From contig JAZKXO010000079.1 in assembly GCA_045611685.1 (NCBI GenBank), forward strand, positions 248,001 through 312,000: a DNA stretch of 64,000 nucleotides, read 5' to 3'. This document shows, piece by piece, positions 44,973-53,279 of the stretch; the stretch's first letter is position 1, and the number at the start of each line of letters is the position of its first letter. The position numbers were made by a program, and so were the translations under genes. A model generated the notes under the pieces. It was not told the origin of the DNA. It did no database searches and was given only the letters and a program-made list of their open reading frames with translations. Source of the DNA: SIG701 sp045611685. GTDB taxonomy: Bacteria > Bacillota > Clostridia > Oscillospirales > CAG-272.

Positions 44973-46154
44973 ATGAATATGAAAATAGACTACAGCGATA
45001 TAAAATTCAAAGACAACGGCAAGCTGAAGCTGCTGATCATCGTGGGCACGCGCCCCGAGATCATCCGCCTTGCCGCTGTTATAGGCAAATGTCGTAAATA
45101 CTTTGACACCATTCTCGCCCACACGGGACAGAACTACGATTACAATCTCAACGGCGTATTTTTCAAGGATCTGAAGCTTGCCGATCCCGAGGTATATATG
45201 AATGCAGTCGGCGACGATCTCGGTGCAACGGTGGGCAACATCATCAACTGCTCGTATAAGCTGATGAATCAGATAAAGCCCGATGCCCTTCTCATCCTCG
45301 GTGATACGAACTCGTGCCTTTCCGCGATCTCAGCCAAGCGGCTGCACATTCCGATCTTCCATATGGAAGCAGGCAACCGCTGCAAGGACGAGTGCCTGCC
45401 CGAGGAGACCAACCGCCGTATTGTTGACATTATTTCCGATGTTAACCTTGCATACAGTGAGCACGCCCGCCGCTATCTGCACGAATGCGGTCTTCCGAAG
45501 GAGCGCACCTACGTAACGGGCTCGCCTATGGCAGAGGTGCTTCACGAAAACCTTAGTGAGATCGAAGCGAGTGATATACTCGACCGTCTCGGACTTACAC
45601 CGAAAAGGTATATTTTGCTTTCTGCTCACAGAGAGGAAAATATCGACACCGAAAAGAACTTCCAGAGCCTCTTTTCAGCGATCAACAAGCTCGCTGAAAA
45701 GTACGATATGCCGATTCTGTATTCGTGCCATCCCCGTTCCAGAAAGCGTCTTGAGGTCACCGGCTTCAAGCTGGACGAGCGTGTTCGTATGAATCAGCCG
45801 CTTGGCTTCCACGATTACAACAAGCTGCAGATGAACGCGTACGCCGTCGTGTCCGACAGCGGCACGCTTCCTGAGGAAAGCTCCTTTTTCACGAGTGTCG
45901 GGCATCCGTTCCCCGCGGTTTGCATCCGCACCTCAACGGAGCGCCCCGAAGCGCTTGACAAAGCATGCTTCATCCTTGCCGGCATTGACGAGACCAGTCT
46001 GCTCCAAGCGGTCACCACGGCGGTCGATATGAATAACAGCAGTGATATCGGCATCCCCGTTCCCGACTACCTCGAAGAAAACGTTTCAACAAAGGTCGTA
46101 AAGATCATCCAGTCCTACACAGGCGTGGTCAACAAAATGGTCTGGCGGAAGTAA
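44973..46154 (+). CDS. capG: UDP-N-acetylglucosamine-type 2-epimerase (CapG/FnlC)
   Basis: A 393-residue 2-epimerase: LLIIVGTRPEIIRLAAVI start, AHTGQNYDYN, ILGDTNSCLSA, HMEAGNRCKDECLPEETNRR and SDSGTLPEESSFF. It catalyses the last step to UDP-L-FucNAc in the CapEFG route. ATG 44973 or 44979 are both possible. Last gene of the capsule locus. Confidence 0.93.
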   Translation: MNMKIDYSDIKFKDNGKLKLLIIVGTRPEIIRLAAVIGKCRKYFDTILAHTGQNYDYNLNGVFFKDLKLADPEVYMNAVGDDLGATVGNIINCSYKLMNQIKPDALLILGDTNSCLSAISAKRLHIPIFHMEAGNRCKDECLPEETNRRIVDIISDVNLAYSEHARRYLHECGLPKERTYVTGSPMAEVLHENLSEIEASDILDRLGLTPKRYILLSAHREENIDTEKNFQSLFSAINKLAEKYDMPILYSCHPRSRKRLEVTGFKLDERVRMNQPLGFHDYNKLQMNAYAVVSDSGTLPEESSFFTSVGHPFPAVCIRTSTERPEALDKACFILAGIDETSLLQAVTTAVDMNNSSDIGIPVPDYLEENVSTKVVKIIQSYTGVVNKMVWRK

Positions 46155-46201
46155 AATTCCGTTTTCGGCGCGAAAAACTCGCATTTTTCGCCGCCTGATA
46201 C

Positions 46202-46230
46202 TTGACAGAATTTCACAAATGGTGTATACT
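46202..46230 (+). promoter_or_regulatory. Promoter of the SCIFF locus
   Basis: TTGACA (46202-46207), 17-base spacer, TATACT (46225-46230). Confidence 0.85.
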
Positions 46231-46270
46231 GTTTCTATCTGCTAAATCATCTACATAAAGGAGTACAACA

Positions 46271-46417
46271 ATGAAAAGAATTGTTACTGTAAAAACCCGT
46301 GATCTGAAGGATTCCGCTAAGAACGGCGGCTGCGGCGAATGCCAGACCTCTTGTCAGTCCGCTTGCAAGACCTCCTGCGGCGTTGCTAACCAGAACTGCG
46401 AGAAGAACAGCAAGTAA
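46271..46417 (+). CDS. scfA: SCIFF ranthipeptide precursor
   Basis: A 48-residue peptide of the six-cysteines-in-forty-five family. Cys at 21, 24, 28, 32, 36 and 43 follow a leader beginning MKRIVTVKTRDLK. Its partner maturase is the next gene. In studied members the Cys residues are joined by thioether bridges to neighbouring Thr or other residues. GGAG precedes the ATG. Secretion and function are not known; no protease or exporter is adjacent. Confidence 0.95.
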   Translation: MKRIVTVKTRDLKDSAKNGGCGECQTSCQSACKTSCGVANQNCEKNSK

Positions 46418-46439
46418 TTTTTATTAAAGACCAATTGCT

Positions 46440-46468
46440 GGGGTGTTGTGCCGATCGCGCAACACCCC
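46440..46468 (+). terminator. Hairpin between SCIFF gene and maturase
   Basis: A 12-bp stem GGGGTGTTGTGC / GCGCAACACCCC (one G-U pair) with loop CGATC, but no T run. It probably stabilises the peptide mRNA or partially terminates, allowing more peptide than maturase. Confidence 0.65.
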
Positions 46469-46490
46469 GCTTCCATATTAAGGAGATTTT

Positions 46491-47867
46491 ATGATCCATC
46501 AGTATAAACTGAACGGCTACAATATCGTACTTGATACCTTCAGCGGATCCGTGCACGTCGTGGACGAGGTGGCGTACGACATTATCGCCATGTTTGAGAC
46601 CGCCACACCCGACGAGATCGTCTCAAAAATGCTCGAAAAATACAGCCATCTGCCCGACGTAAATGAGGCGGAGATCCGTGAATGTATCGCCGATATCGAA
46701 GCCCTCAAGGCGGAGAAGAAGCTCTTCTCCGAGGATGCGTACGAGAAAATTGCGAAAACGTACCGTCCGTCTAATTACACGATCAAGGCGCTCTGCCTGC
46801 ACGTGGCGCACACCTGCAATCTCAACTGCACGTACTGCTTCGCGAGTCAGGGAAAATACCACGGCGAGCGGGCGATCATGAGCCTTGAGACCGGTAAACG
46901 CGCGATCGATTTTCTCATTGAAAACTCCGGCACGCACGTAAATCTCGATGTCGACTTCTTCGGCGGAGAGCCGCTTATGAACTGGGATGTAGTCAAAGCA
47001 ATCGTGGCGTACGGCCGTGAAGAAGAAAAGAAGCACGGCAAGAACATCCGCTTCACGCTCACCACGAACGGCGTTCTTCTTGACGACGAAGTGATTGATT
47101 TCTGCAACCGTGAGATGCACAACGTAGTTTTGAGCCTCGACGGCAGACGCGACGTGCACGACCGCTTCCGCAAAAACTTTGCGGGCGAAGGCAGCTACGA
47201 CAAGATCGTTCCGAATTTCAAGAAATTCGTCGAAAAGCGCGGCGATCTCAGCTACTACGTCCGTGGTACGTACACCCACCACAACACCGATTTCCTCACC
47301 GATATCCTGCATATGGCGGATCTCGGATTTACGGAACTGAGCATGGAGCCGGTCGTCTGTGCGCCGGGCGATCCGTGCGAGCTGACCGAAGAGGATATGC
47401 CCGTTCTGTTCGATCAGTACGAAAAACTCGCAGTGGAGATGATCCGCCGCAAAAAAGAGGGACGTCCCTTTACGTTCTATCACTACATGATCAGCCTTGA
47501 CGGCGGTCCGTGCATCTACAAGCGCGTTTCCGGCTGCGGCTCGGGCACGGAATACATGGCAGTTACACCGTGGGGTGAGCTCTTCCCCTGCCATCAGTTC
47601 GTAGGCGACGATGCATACAGCATGGGCGACATCTGGCAAGGCGTCACGAACACCGCTATGCGCGATCGGTTCGCCCGCTGTAACGCTTATTCCCGCCCCG
47701 ACTGCGAGGATTGCTGGGCAAAGCTCTACTGCGCCGGCGGATGTGCCGCCAACGCATACCACGCTACGGGTGATATTGCCGGTGTATATCGCTACGGCTG
47801 TGAGCTCTTCAAAAAGCGCATCGAATGTGCGCTTATGGTAAAAGTGGCAGAGATGGAAACCGAATAA
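46491..47867 (+). CDS. scfB: SCIFF radical-SAM maturase
   Basis: A 458-residue radical SAM/SPASM enzyme that installs thioether crosslinks in SCIFF. The SAM-binding cluster is C109-x3-C113-x2-C116 (CNLNCTYC); the N-terminal about 85 residues resemble a peptide-recognition (RRE-like) region; the C terminus has auxiliary-cluster cysteines in CGSGTEYMAVTPWGELFPC, CEDCWAKLYCAGGC and YGCELF. Full length. Its position 73 bases after the precursor is typical. Confidence 0.95.
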   Translation: MIHQYKLNGYNIVLDTFSGSVHVVDEVAYDIIAMFETATPDEIVSKMLEKYSHLPDVNEAEIRECIADIEALKAEKKLFSEDAYEKIAKTYRPSNYTIKALCLHVAHTCNLNCTYCFASQGKYHGERAIMSLETGKRAIDFLIENSGTHVNLDVDFFGGEPLMNWDVVKAIVAYGREEEKKHGKNIRFTLTTNGVLLDDEVIDFCNREMHNVVLSLDGRRDVHDRFRKNFAGEGSYDKIVPNFKKFVEKRGDLSYYVRGTYTHHNTDFLTDILHMADLGFTELSMEPVVCAPGDPCELTEEDMPVLFDQYEKLAVEMIRRKKEGRPFTFYHYMISLDGGPCIYKRVSGCGSGTEYMAVTPWGELFPCHQFVGDDAYSMGDIWQGVTNTAMRDRFARCNAYSRPDCEDCWAKLYCAGGCAANAYHATGDIAGVYRYGCELFKKRIECALMVKVAEMETE

Positions 47868-47873
47868 ACGAAA

Positions 47874-47987
47874 GGGGCTGTCGCAGCTAAATGCGACAGC
47901 CCCAAATATTTGCGGCAAAGACGCAAATATTTGAAATTCCAATGGAATGGAGTTGTTGCTTTTATGAATGCAACAACTCCTTTTATT
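47874..47987. repeat. Multi-hairpin repeat, copy 2 (long form)
   Basis: Four stems in a row: GGGGCTGTCGCA/TGCGACAGCCCC (47874-47903); a perfect 12-bp CAAATATTTGCG/CGCAAATATTTG (47903-47933); a small ATTCC/GGAAT; and GGAGTTGTTGC/GCAACAACTCC (47949-47980) with TTTTATT after it, which is a terminator. Starts 6 bases after the maturase stop. Nearly identical to 50000-50110. Confidence 0.88.
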
Positions 47988-48067
47988 GGCTTGCTCTCCA
48001 ACAGCGAACGTTTCAGGGCGAAAAGACACAAAAAACCGAATAAAACGAAAAAATTGCGCGTTCCGCA

Positions 48068-48096
48068 TTGCAAAATGACAAAAAATCCGTTATAAT
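48068..48096 (+). promoter_or_regulatory. Promoter of mreB
   Basis: TTGCAA (48068-48073), 17-base spacer, TATAAT (48091-48096). Confidence 0.68.
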
Positions 48097-48185
48097 AATT
48101 GTGTATAGACATTTGTCAAAGCACGCTTGAGGCACAAAAATGCCGGATATTCGGAAAATACATATGGAAGCGGTGATTATACAGA

Positions 48186-49214
48186 ATGCTTATGAGTAAG
48201 GATATCGGTATCGATCTCGGAACGGCATCGGTACTCGTATATGTGAAAGGTCGCGGAATCGTCGTAACGGAACCGTCCGTTGTCGCTATTGATTCCAACA
48301 CCGATCGGATTTTGAAGGTAGGACGGGAAGCCCAGCAGATGCTCGGCCGCACCCCCGGAAATATTACGGCGATCCGTCCGCTCAGAGACGGCGTCATCAG
48401 CCAGTACGACGTGACGCTCAAAATGCTGCAGCATTTTATCAGACGTGCCTGCGGCTCGGTCCTCTTTAAGCCGCGGGTCATCATCTGCGTCCCGAGCGGT
48501 ATCACGGAAGTCGAAGAACGTGCCGTTGTCGACGCCGCCACGCAGGCGGGCGCACGCCGCACATATCTGATTGAAGAACCGGTCGCGGCCGCAATAGGTG
48601 CGGGGATCGACATCTCCATGCCGAACGGCAACATGGTCGTCGACATCGGCGGCGGCACGACGGACATCGCCGTCATTTCGCTCGGCGGCGTCGTCGTTTC
48701 CGAGTCGATCAAGGTCGCGGGCGATAAATTTGACGAAGCGATCATCCGCTACGTACGCCGCAAGCACAACGTTCTGATCGGTGAACGAACTGCGGAGCAG
48801 ATAAAGGTAAAGGTCGGCTGTGCATGGCAGAGAGAAGAGCCGCGTATGATTGAAGTAAAGGGACGCTGCCTCGTGCAGGGACTTCCCCGTGTCATACGGA
48901 TCAGTTCTCTTGAAATGCCCGATGCACTGGAAGAACCGATCACCGCGATCGTAGAATCGGTGTGCAACGTCATTGAGCGCACGCCACCGGAGCTGATCGG
49001 CGACATCCTCCATAACGGCATCGTCATGACGGGCGGCGGCAGTCTGCTCTACGGACTTGACCGCCTTATCTCGAGCGTAACCGGCATCAAGACGCGCGTG
49101 GCCGACAAACCGGTTGCCTGCGTGGCGATCGGTACGGGCAAATCTCTCGATCACATCTCGGTGATCCCCGAGGGCGCGATCAACATCTCCCGTCAGCGCC
49201 AGCAGCGGTTCTGA
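48186..49214 (+). CDS. mreB: MreB/Mbl-type rod-shape actin homologue
   Basis: A 342-residue bacterial actin. Phosphate-binding loop DIGIDLGTASVLVYVKG, CVPSGITEVEERAV, IEEPVAAAIGAGIDI, VVDIGGGTTDIAVISLGG and MTGGGSLLYGLD are all present. MreCD are absent next door, so it is more likely an Mbl/MreBH-like paralogue or a detached mreB. Second ATG at 48192 is also possible. A DUF975 gene follows after 31 bases. Confidence 0.92.
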   Translation: MLMSKDIGIDLGTASVLVYVKGRGIVVTEPSVVAIDSNTDRILKVGREAQQMLGRTPGNITAIRPLRDGVISQYDVTLKMLQHFIRRACGSVLFKPRVIICVPSGITEVEERAVVDAATQAGARRTYLIEEPVAAAIGAGIDISMPNGNMVVDIGGGTTDIAVISLGGVVVSESIKVAGDKFDEAIIRYVRRKHNVLIGERTAEQIKVKVGCAWQREEPRMIEVKGRCLVQGLPRVIRISSLEMPDALEEPITAIVESVCNVIERTPPELIGDILHNGIVMTGGGSLLYGLDRLISSVTGIKTRVADKPVACVAIGTGKSLDHISVIPEGAINISRQRQQRF

Positions 49215-49245
49215 TTTACACCGTTTCCTATCGAAAGGAGCCTTT

Positions 49246-49992
49246 ATGAAAAACGCATCCGATTTTCGCACCGCCGCACGGGCTGCTCTCGCCGGTAACT
49301 GGGGCATGGCACTCGTGGCATCCGTCATCGTCTCTCTTTTGGGCGGCGGATCTGCCGGGCCCAGCTTTAATTTCGAATTTTCCCTGCCCTCCACGGACAC
49401 GGAAATAGTGAAGGAATACGCTATGCGGGAAGAAATCCTCGCCGCTTTTTTGGCCGTGGGCCTTCTTTTGATACTTCTTATTCCTCTCTTTCTTGTGATC
49501 GCCGCTGCAGGCTTTGTCCTCGGCAGTATCATTGAGGTTGGCGACGCTCGATTCAATCTTCACCTGATTGACGAGAGACAAACAGACCTCGCACATATAT
49601 TTGCCTATTTCCGCTATTGGGGAAAGGTAACGCTTGCGAGTCTTCTCAGAGCCGTATACATATTCCTCTGGTCGCTTCTTTTCATCATTCCCGGAATCAT
49701 CGCCTCGTACAGCTACGCTATGGTTCCCTACCTGATGGCAGAAACGCCGACACTTACCGCCGGGGAAGCCGTAACACGCTCCAAGGAAATGATGAATGGA
49801 AACCGTTTCCGACTGTTCTGTCTCGAGATCAGCTTTATCGGCTGGGATCTTCTTTGCATACTTACGTTTGGAATCGGCTACCTGTGGCTGACGCCGTACA
49901 AAAAAGCCGCGCGCGCCGATTTCTACCGGGAAATTTCGGGCACTCGCCCCATGATCGAAAACGTATCCCAACCTGCTCCGTCGGAAAACTAA
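49246..49992 (+). CDS. DUF975 membrane protein
   Basis: A 248-residue integral membrane protein with about five hydrophobic segments and the family signs of an N-terminal DFRTAARAALAGNWG and a central EVGDARFNLHL, ending in WLTPYKKAARADFYREI. Function unknown. Good ribosome site GAAAGGAG. Follows mreB in one transcript; a hairpin repeat starts 7 bases after its stop. Confidence 0.85.
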   Translation: MKNASDFRTAARAALAGNWGMALVASVIVSLLGGGSAGPSFNFEFSLPSTDTEIVKEYAMREEILAAFLAVGLLLILLIPLFLVIAAAGFVLGSIIEVGDARFNLHLIDERQTDLAHIFAYFRYWGKVTLASLLRAVYIFLWSLLFIIPGIIASYSYAMVPYLMAETPTLTAGEAVTRSKEMMNGNRFRLFCLEISFIGWDLLCILTFGIGYLWLTPYKKAARADFYREISGTRPMIENVSQPAPSEN

Positions 49993-49999
49993 AAAATAC

Positions 50000-50110
50000 G
50001 GGGCTGTCGCATTTAACTGCGACAGCCCCAAATATTTGCGGCAAAGACGCAAATATTTGAAATTCCAATGGAAAGGAGTTGTTGCTTTTATGAATGCAAC
50101 AACTCCTTTT
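50000..50110. repeat. Multi-hairpin repeat, copy 3 (long form)
   Basis: Same four-stem unit and orientation as at 47874, with a few base changes; the last stem is again followed by TTTTGTT. Lies between the convergent DUF975 and creatininase genes. Confidence 0.88.
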
Positions 50111-50111
50111 G

Positions 50112-50957
50112 TTACCTCTGCTTCTCCAGCCATTCGGTGAGGTACGTATCCGACACCGTTTCGTTTTTCAAAAAATGGATCACGCCGGCGAGTTTTTTCA
50201 CGGAATACTCCACCATCGCACGGGCGATGCGCTCATTCATTCCGTCGTGCGCGTCTCCTGCGTAGGAATTGGGGTAATTCGCCATCCACGAAAACGGCGT
50301 TTCGATCCCCATCGCAGAGAAATTGTCAAAGCGGTGCGTGGTGGTGCCGCTTTCCTCGTGGACCTTATCAAGCCGCACCGTCTCGGGACGGATTCCGTAG
50401 ATCCAGCCCGTCTCAATAAAGCAGGCATGCCCGAAGCGCTTCTTTTGTTCGACGTAGGAATTGAGCACGTTTCTATCCTCCTTCGTCAGGTAGTCAAACT
50501 GCCCAGCGAGGAGTTTTTTCGGCGTGGGGAAATCCGAGCCGAGAGAATACGAAAACGTGAGAAAATCGTTTTTATCCTTAAGAAGGCTGCGCATCAGCTG
50601 CGAGAGCATAGCGGTGTTTCCGCCGTGTCCGTTGAAAAAGAGGATCTTTGAAAAGCCGTTTCGGCGAATCTCAAAGCATACCTCACGGAGGAGATCCATC
50701 CGAAGATGTTCACTCAGAATCACCGTGCCGTAAAACTCCCCCGCGCCCGTCTTCTCACCGAAATAGAGCGGTGGGAACACCACGGCAGATTCAGCCTCTG
50801 CCGCAAGGCGAGCGATCTCCGTCGCCTGGATTACATCCGTGCCCACGGGCAGGTGCTGTCCGTGCTTTTCAAGACACCCGATCGGCACGATACATAGGCC
50901 CTTTGATCGCCGTATCGCATCTGTAAATTCTTCTTCTCTGAGGTTTTCCCAAAGCAT
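50112..50957 (-). CDS. Creatininase-family amidohydrolase
   Basis: A 281-residue member of the creatinine amidohydrolase family. Metal-site motifs: PIGCLEKHGQHLPVGTD (E and H ligands) and FFNGHGGN. The family includes creatininase, F420 biosynthesis-like MftE and amide hydrolases; the substrate here is unknown. ATG 50957 follows AAAGGGG. Probably co-transcribed with the upstream decarboxylase gene (14-base gap). Confidence 0.87.
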   Translation of the reverse strand: MLWENLREEEFTDAIRRSKGLCIVPIGCLEKHGQHLPVGTDVIQATEIARLAAEAESAVVFPPLYFGEKTGAGEFYGTVILSEHLRMDLLREVCFEIRRNGFSKILFFNGHGGNTAMLSQLMRSLLKDKNDFLTFSYSLGSDFPTPKKLLAGQFDYLTKEDRNVLNSYVEQKKRFGHACFIETGWIYGIRPETVRLDKVHEESGTTTHRFDNFSAMGIETPFSWMANYPNSYAGDAHDGMNERIARAMVEYSVKKLAGVIHFLKNETVSDTYLTEWLEKQR

Positions 50958-50971
50958 AAAATTCCCCTTTC

Positions 50972-52396
50972 TTACTGCAAGACCGCAACCTTCGTCGGCA
51001 TACCGCCGCGCGTACTGTGCCACTCGATCCGCTTCGCCTCACCGAGCGCATAGCGGACGAATTCTTCCGTAATCTCCTCACCGGGAACGAGAAGCGGAAT
51101 GCCCGGCGGGTACGCCCAGACGTACTCCGCGGCAACACGCCCGATCGCTTCACCGAGCGAAACGAATTCCCACTCGCCCTCAAGTGCCGCTTCAGGTAAT
51201 AGAGCCACAGGCGGTACGTCGTATCGGGCGTCGCACACGTCCTCTTCTTCATTCGTGCACGCGGCATCAATCGCAACGAGGGCATCCGCCAAAGTGCCAA
51301 GCGATTCTTTCGTATCTCCCATGCCGGTCATGCAAAGAACGCCGTTTGATGCCGTCATTTCGGGCTCGATACCGAAGGCGCGCAAAGCGGCGGCGAGATC
51401 CGCAGCCGTCATGGAAGTACCGCTTGTACAAACGTATATCTTACTGCGATCGTAGGCGAAAACGACGTCGGGTTTCCCATCCCCGTGATACGGGATAGAG
51501 AGATGTGCGAGACCTTTCATCTTTTCGTCAAACATATCGAGCGCCGACGCCCAATCGGTGAACAGTTCCGGCTTCTCCGTGAGAATCCTTACGCATCCGT
51601 CGATCGACGCCATAAGAAGATAGGACGGACTGCTCGTCTCAAAGACGGACAGCTGATGAGAAAGTCGATCAAAATCGACAAAATCGTCCCGTGCGTGGAG
51701 AACAGCCGTCTGCGTGAGAGACGGGAGCGTTTTGTGTACGCTCTGTACCACTATGTCCGCACCCGCGGCAACCGCACCGCCCGTAAAGTACGGCGACAGG
51801 GACAGATGCGCCCCGTGTGCTTCATCGACAAAGAGCGGCACGCCCGCCGCGTGCGTGATCGCGGCTATAGATGCGATATCGGAAATCACACCCTCGTAGG
51901 TAGGCGATGTGAGAATGACGAGGCGAATCTCCGGATGCGCCCGAAGTGCCTCCTGTACCGCTTTCGGCGGAATTGACGCATACACACCCGTTTTCTCCTC
52001 GCGCGGCGGCATAAGATAGACGGGGCGAAGACCGCACAATTCCACGGCATGATATACCGATTTATGAGAGAATCGGCTCATAAGCACGCTGTCCCCGCGC
52101 TTCGTGAGAGCACGGATGGCGGAGAGGATTCCGCCCGAGGAACCGTTCACGAGATAATACGAGCGCTCTGCGCCCCAAAGTGCGGCGGCACGCTCCATTG
52201 CGTCTTTCAAAATTCCCTCGGCGCCGTGGAGATTGTCAAAGCCGTCGATCTCGGTGATATCGTGTCTGAGAGACAATCCTTCGAGATACCTCGCGCATGC
52301 AGGATTTCGTTTATGCCCCGGCATATGCATAGGGACGGTACCGCTATCCGCATTCTCACGGAGAAGCGTGAAAAGATCCGGTCCGTTTTTATTCAT
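50972..52396 (-). CDS. Orn/Lys/Arg decarboxylase-family PLP enzyme
   Basis: A 474-residue fold-type I PLP enzyme of the short (SpeA/YaaO-like) decarboxylase group. Signatures: VPMHMPGHKRN, VNGSSGGILSAI, VDEAHGAHL and the PLP lysine in VQSVHKTLPSLTQTA. It probably decarboxylates arginine or lysine to agmatine or cadaverine. ATG 52396 with AAAGGAGG. In many Firmicutes this family sits near tmk and holB, but not here; a creatininase follows instead. Confidence 0.88.
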   Translation of the reverse strand: MNKNGPDLFTLLRENADSGTVPMHMPGHKRNPACARYLEGLSLRHDITEIDGFDNLHGAEGILKDAMERAAALWGAERSYYLVNGSSGGILSAIRALTKRGDSVLMSRFSHKSVYHAVELCGLRPVYLMPPREEKTGVYASIPPKAVQEALRAHPEIRLVILTSPTYEGVISDIASIAAITHAAGVPLFVDEAHGAHLSLSPYFTGGAVAAGADIVVQSVHKTLPSLTQTAVLHARDDFVDFDRLSHQLSVFETSSPSYLLMASIDGCVRILTEKPELFTDWASALDMFDEKMKGLAHLSIPYHGDGKPDVVFAYDRSKIYVCTSGTSMTAADLAAALRAFGIEPEMTASNGVLCMTGMGDTKESLGTLADALVAIDAACTNEEEDVCDARYDVPPVALLPEAALEGEWEFVSLGEAIGRVAAEYVWAYPPGIPLLVPGEEITEEFVRYALGEAKRIEWHSTRGGMPTKVAVLQ

Positions 52397-52532
52397 CGGC
52401 TTACACCTCCTTTGTATTTTTATCTTCATATGTTTCGTTCATTTTTGGCGCAGGCATGGTGCGCTTTGCCCAATGAATCTCGGTTTTTTTTGTAAATTTT
52501 GCCGTTCTGCACAAAAAACGACAGATTCGCTC

Positions 52533-52561
52533 TTTACAAAAGCCGCCGTCAGGTGTATAAT
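52533..52561 (+). promoter_or_regulatory. Promoter of the cytidylate-kinase-like gene
   Basis: TTTACA (52533-52538), 17-base spacer, TATAAT (52556-52561). Confidence 0.7.
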
Positions 52562-52609
52562 AGTATCATAAAATCAAAGAGACAACGGCGCTCTCAAGGA
52601 GGTTATCTT

Positions 52610-53230
52610 ATGCACAAAATCATTACCATCACACGTCAGTACGGAAGCGGCGGGCACGCAGTCGGCGAAAAGCTGGCCGAAATGCTGGGCATCAAATGCT
52701 ATGACCGCGATCTGATCACCATGGCCGCCGAAAAAAGCGGCATGAGCGAAGAAGCACTCGGAAACGTCGATGAGAAAGCGGCAAGCAGCCTTCTGTACAC
52801 GCTCGTTATGGGTTCAAATATGTACCACAGCACGGTCGATCAGTTCAACGTACCGATCAACGATAAGCTCTTTTGCCTGCAATCCGACATCATCCGCGAG
52901 ATTGCCGAAAAGGAAGACTGCATCATCGTCGGTCGCTGTGCGGACTACGTATTGGCAGAGCACAAGGCGTGCATCAAGGTGTTCATCTACGGCGATTTTG
53001 ATCGCCGCGTGCAGACCGTCGCAAAACAGAAGGGTATCAGCGAAAGCGAGGCGCGCGATCTGGTCATGAAGAACGATAAGCGCCGCGCCAATTACTACAA
53101 CTACTATTCCGGCCACAAATGGGGCAAAATTGAAAACTACGATCTCGCCATCTCCACCGACCATATCGGCGTGGACGGTGCGGCAAAAATCATTGCCGAG
53201 TTTGCAAAGATCGCCTACCCCAACCCTTGA
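52610..53230 (+). CDS. Cytidylate kinase-like protein
   Basis: A 206-residue P-loop protein of the cytidylate kinase-like family. The nucleotide loop region is ITRQYGSGGHAVGEKLAEML, an unusual P-loop variant ending without the classical GKS/T, and later CIIVGRCADYVLAEH. Start ATG 52610 behind AGGAGG. Such proteins are common in gut Clostridia; the nucleotide substrate has not been established. Single gene with own promoter and terminator. Confidence 0.85.
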   Translation: MHKIITITRQYGSGGHAVGEKLAEMLGIKCYDRDLITMAAEKSGMSEEALGNVDEKAASSLLYTLVMGSNMYHSTVDQFNVPINDKLFCLQSDIIREIAEKEDCIIVGRCADYVLAEHKACIKVFIYGDFDRRVQTVAKQKGISESEARDLVMKNDKRRANYYNYYSGHKWGKIENYDLAISTDHIGVDGAAKIIAEFAKIAYPNP

Positions 53231-53244
53231 GCCAAACAAAAGAA

Positions 53245-53279
53245 AACGGATGTCGAAAAGCGGCATCCGTTATTTTTTT
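53245..53279 (+). terminator. Terminator of the cytidylate-kinase-like gene
   Basis: Stem AACGGATG / CATCCGTT with an 11-base loop and seven T. It overlaps the stop end of the convergent WecG-type gene. Confidence 0.88.

Noticed and set aside
30924..46154. Prophage or integrative element
   Set aside because: No integrase, terminase, relaxase or attachment repeats; all genes fit polysaccharide synthesis.
47874..50110. CRISPR array
   Set aside because: Only two full repeat copies 2.1 kb apart with genes between them; no regular spacers and no cas genes in the window.
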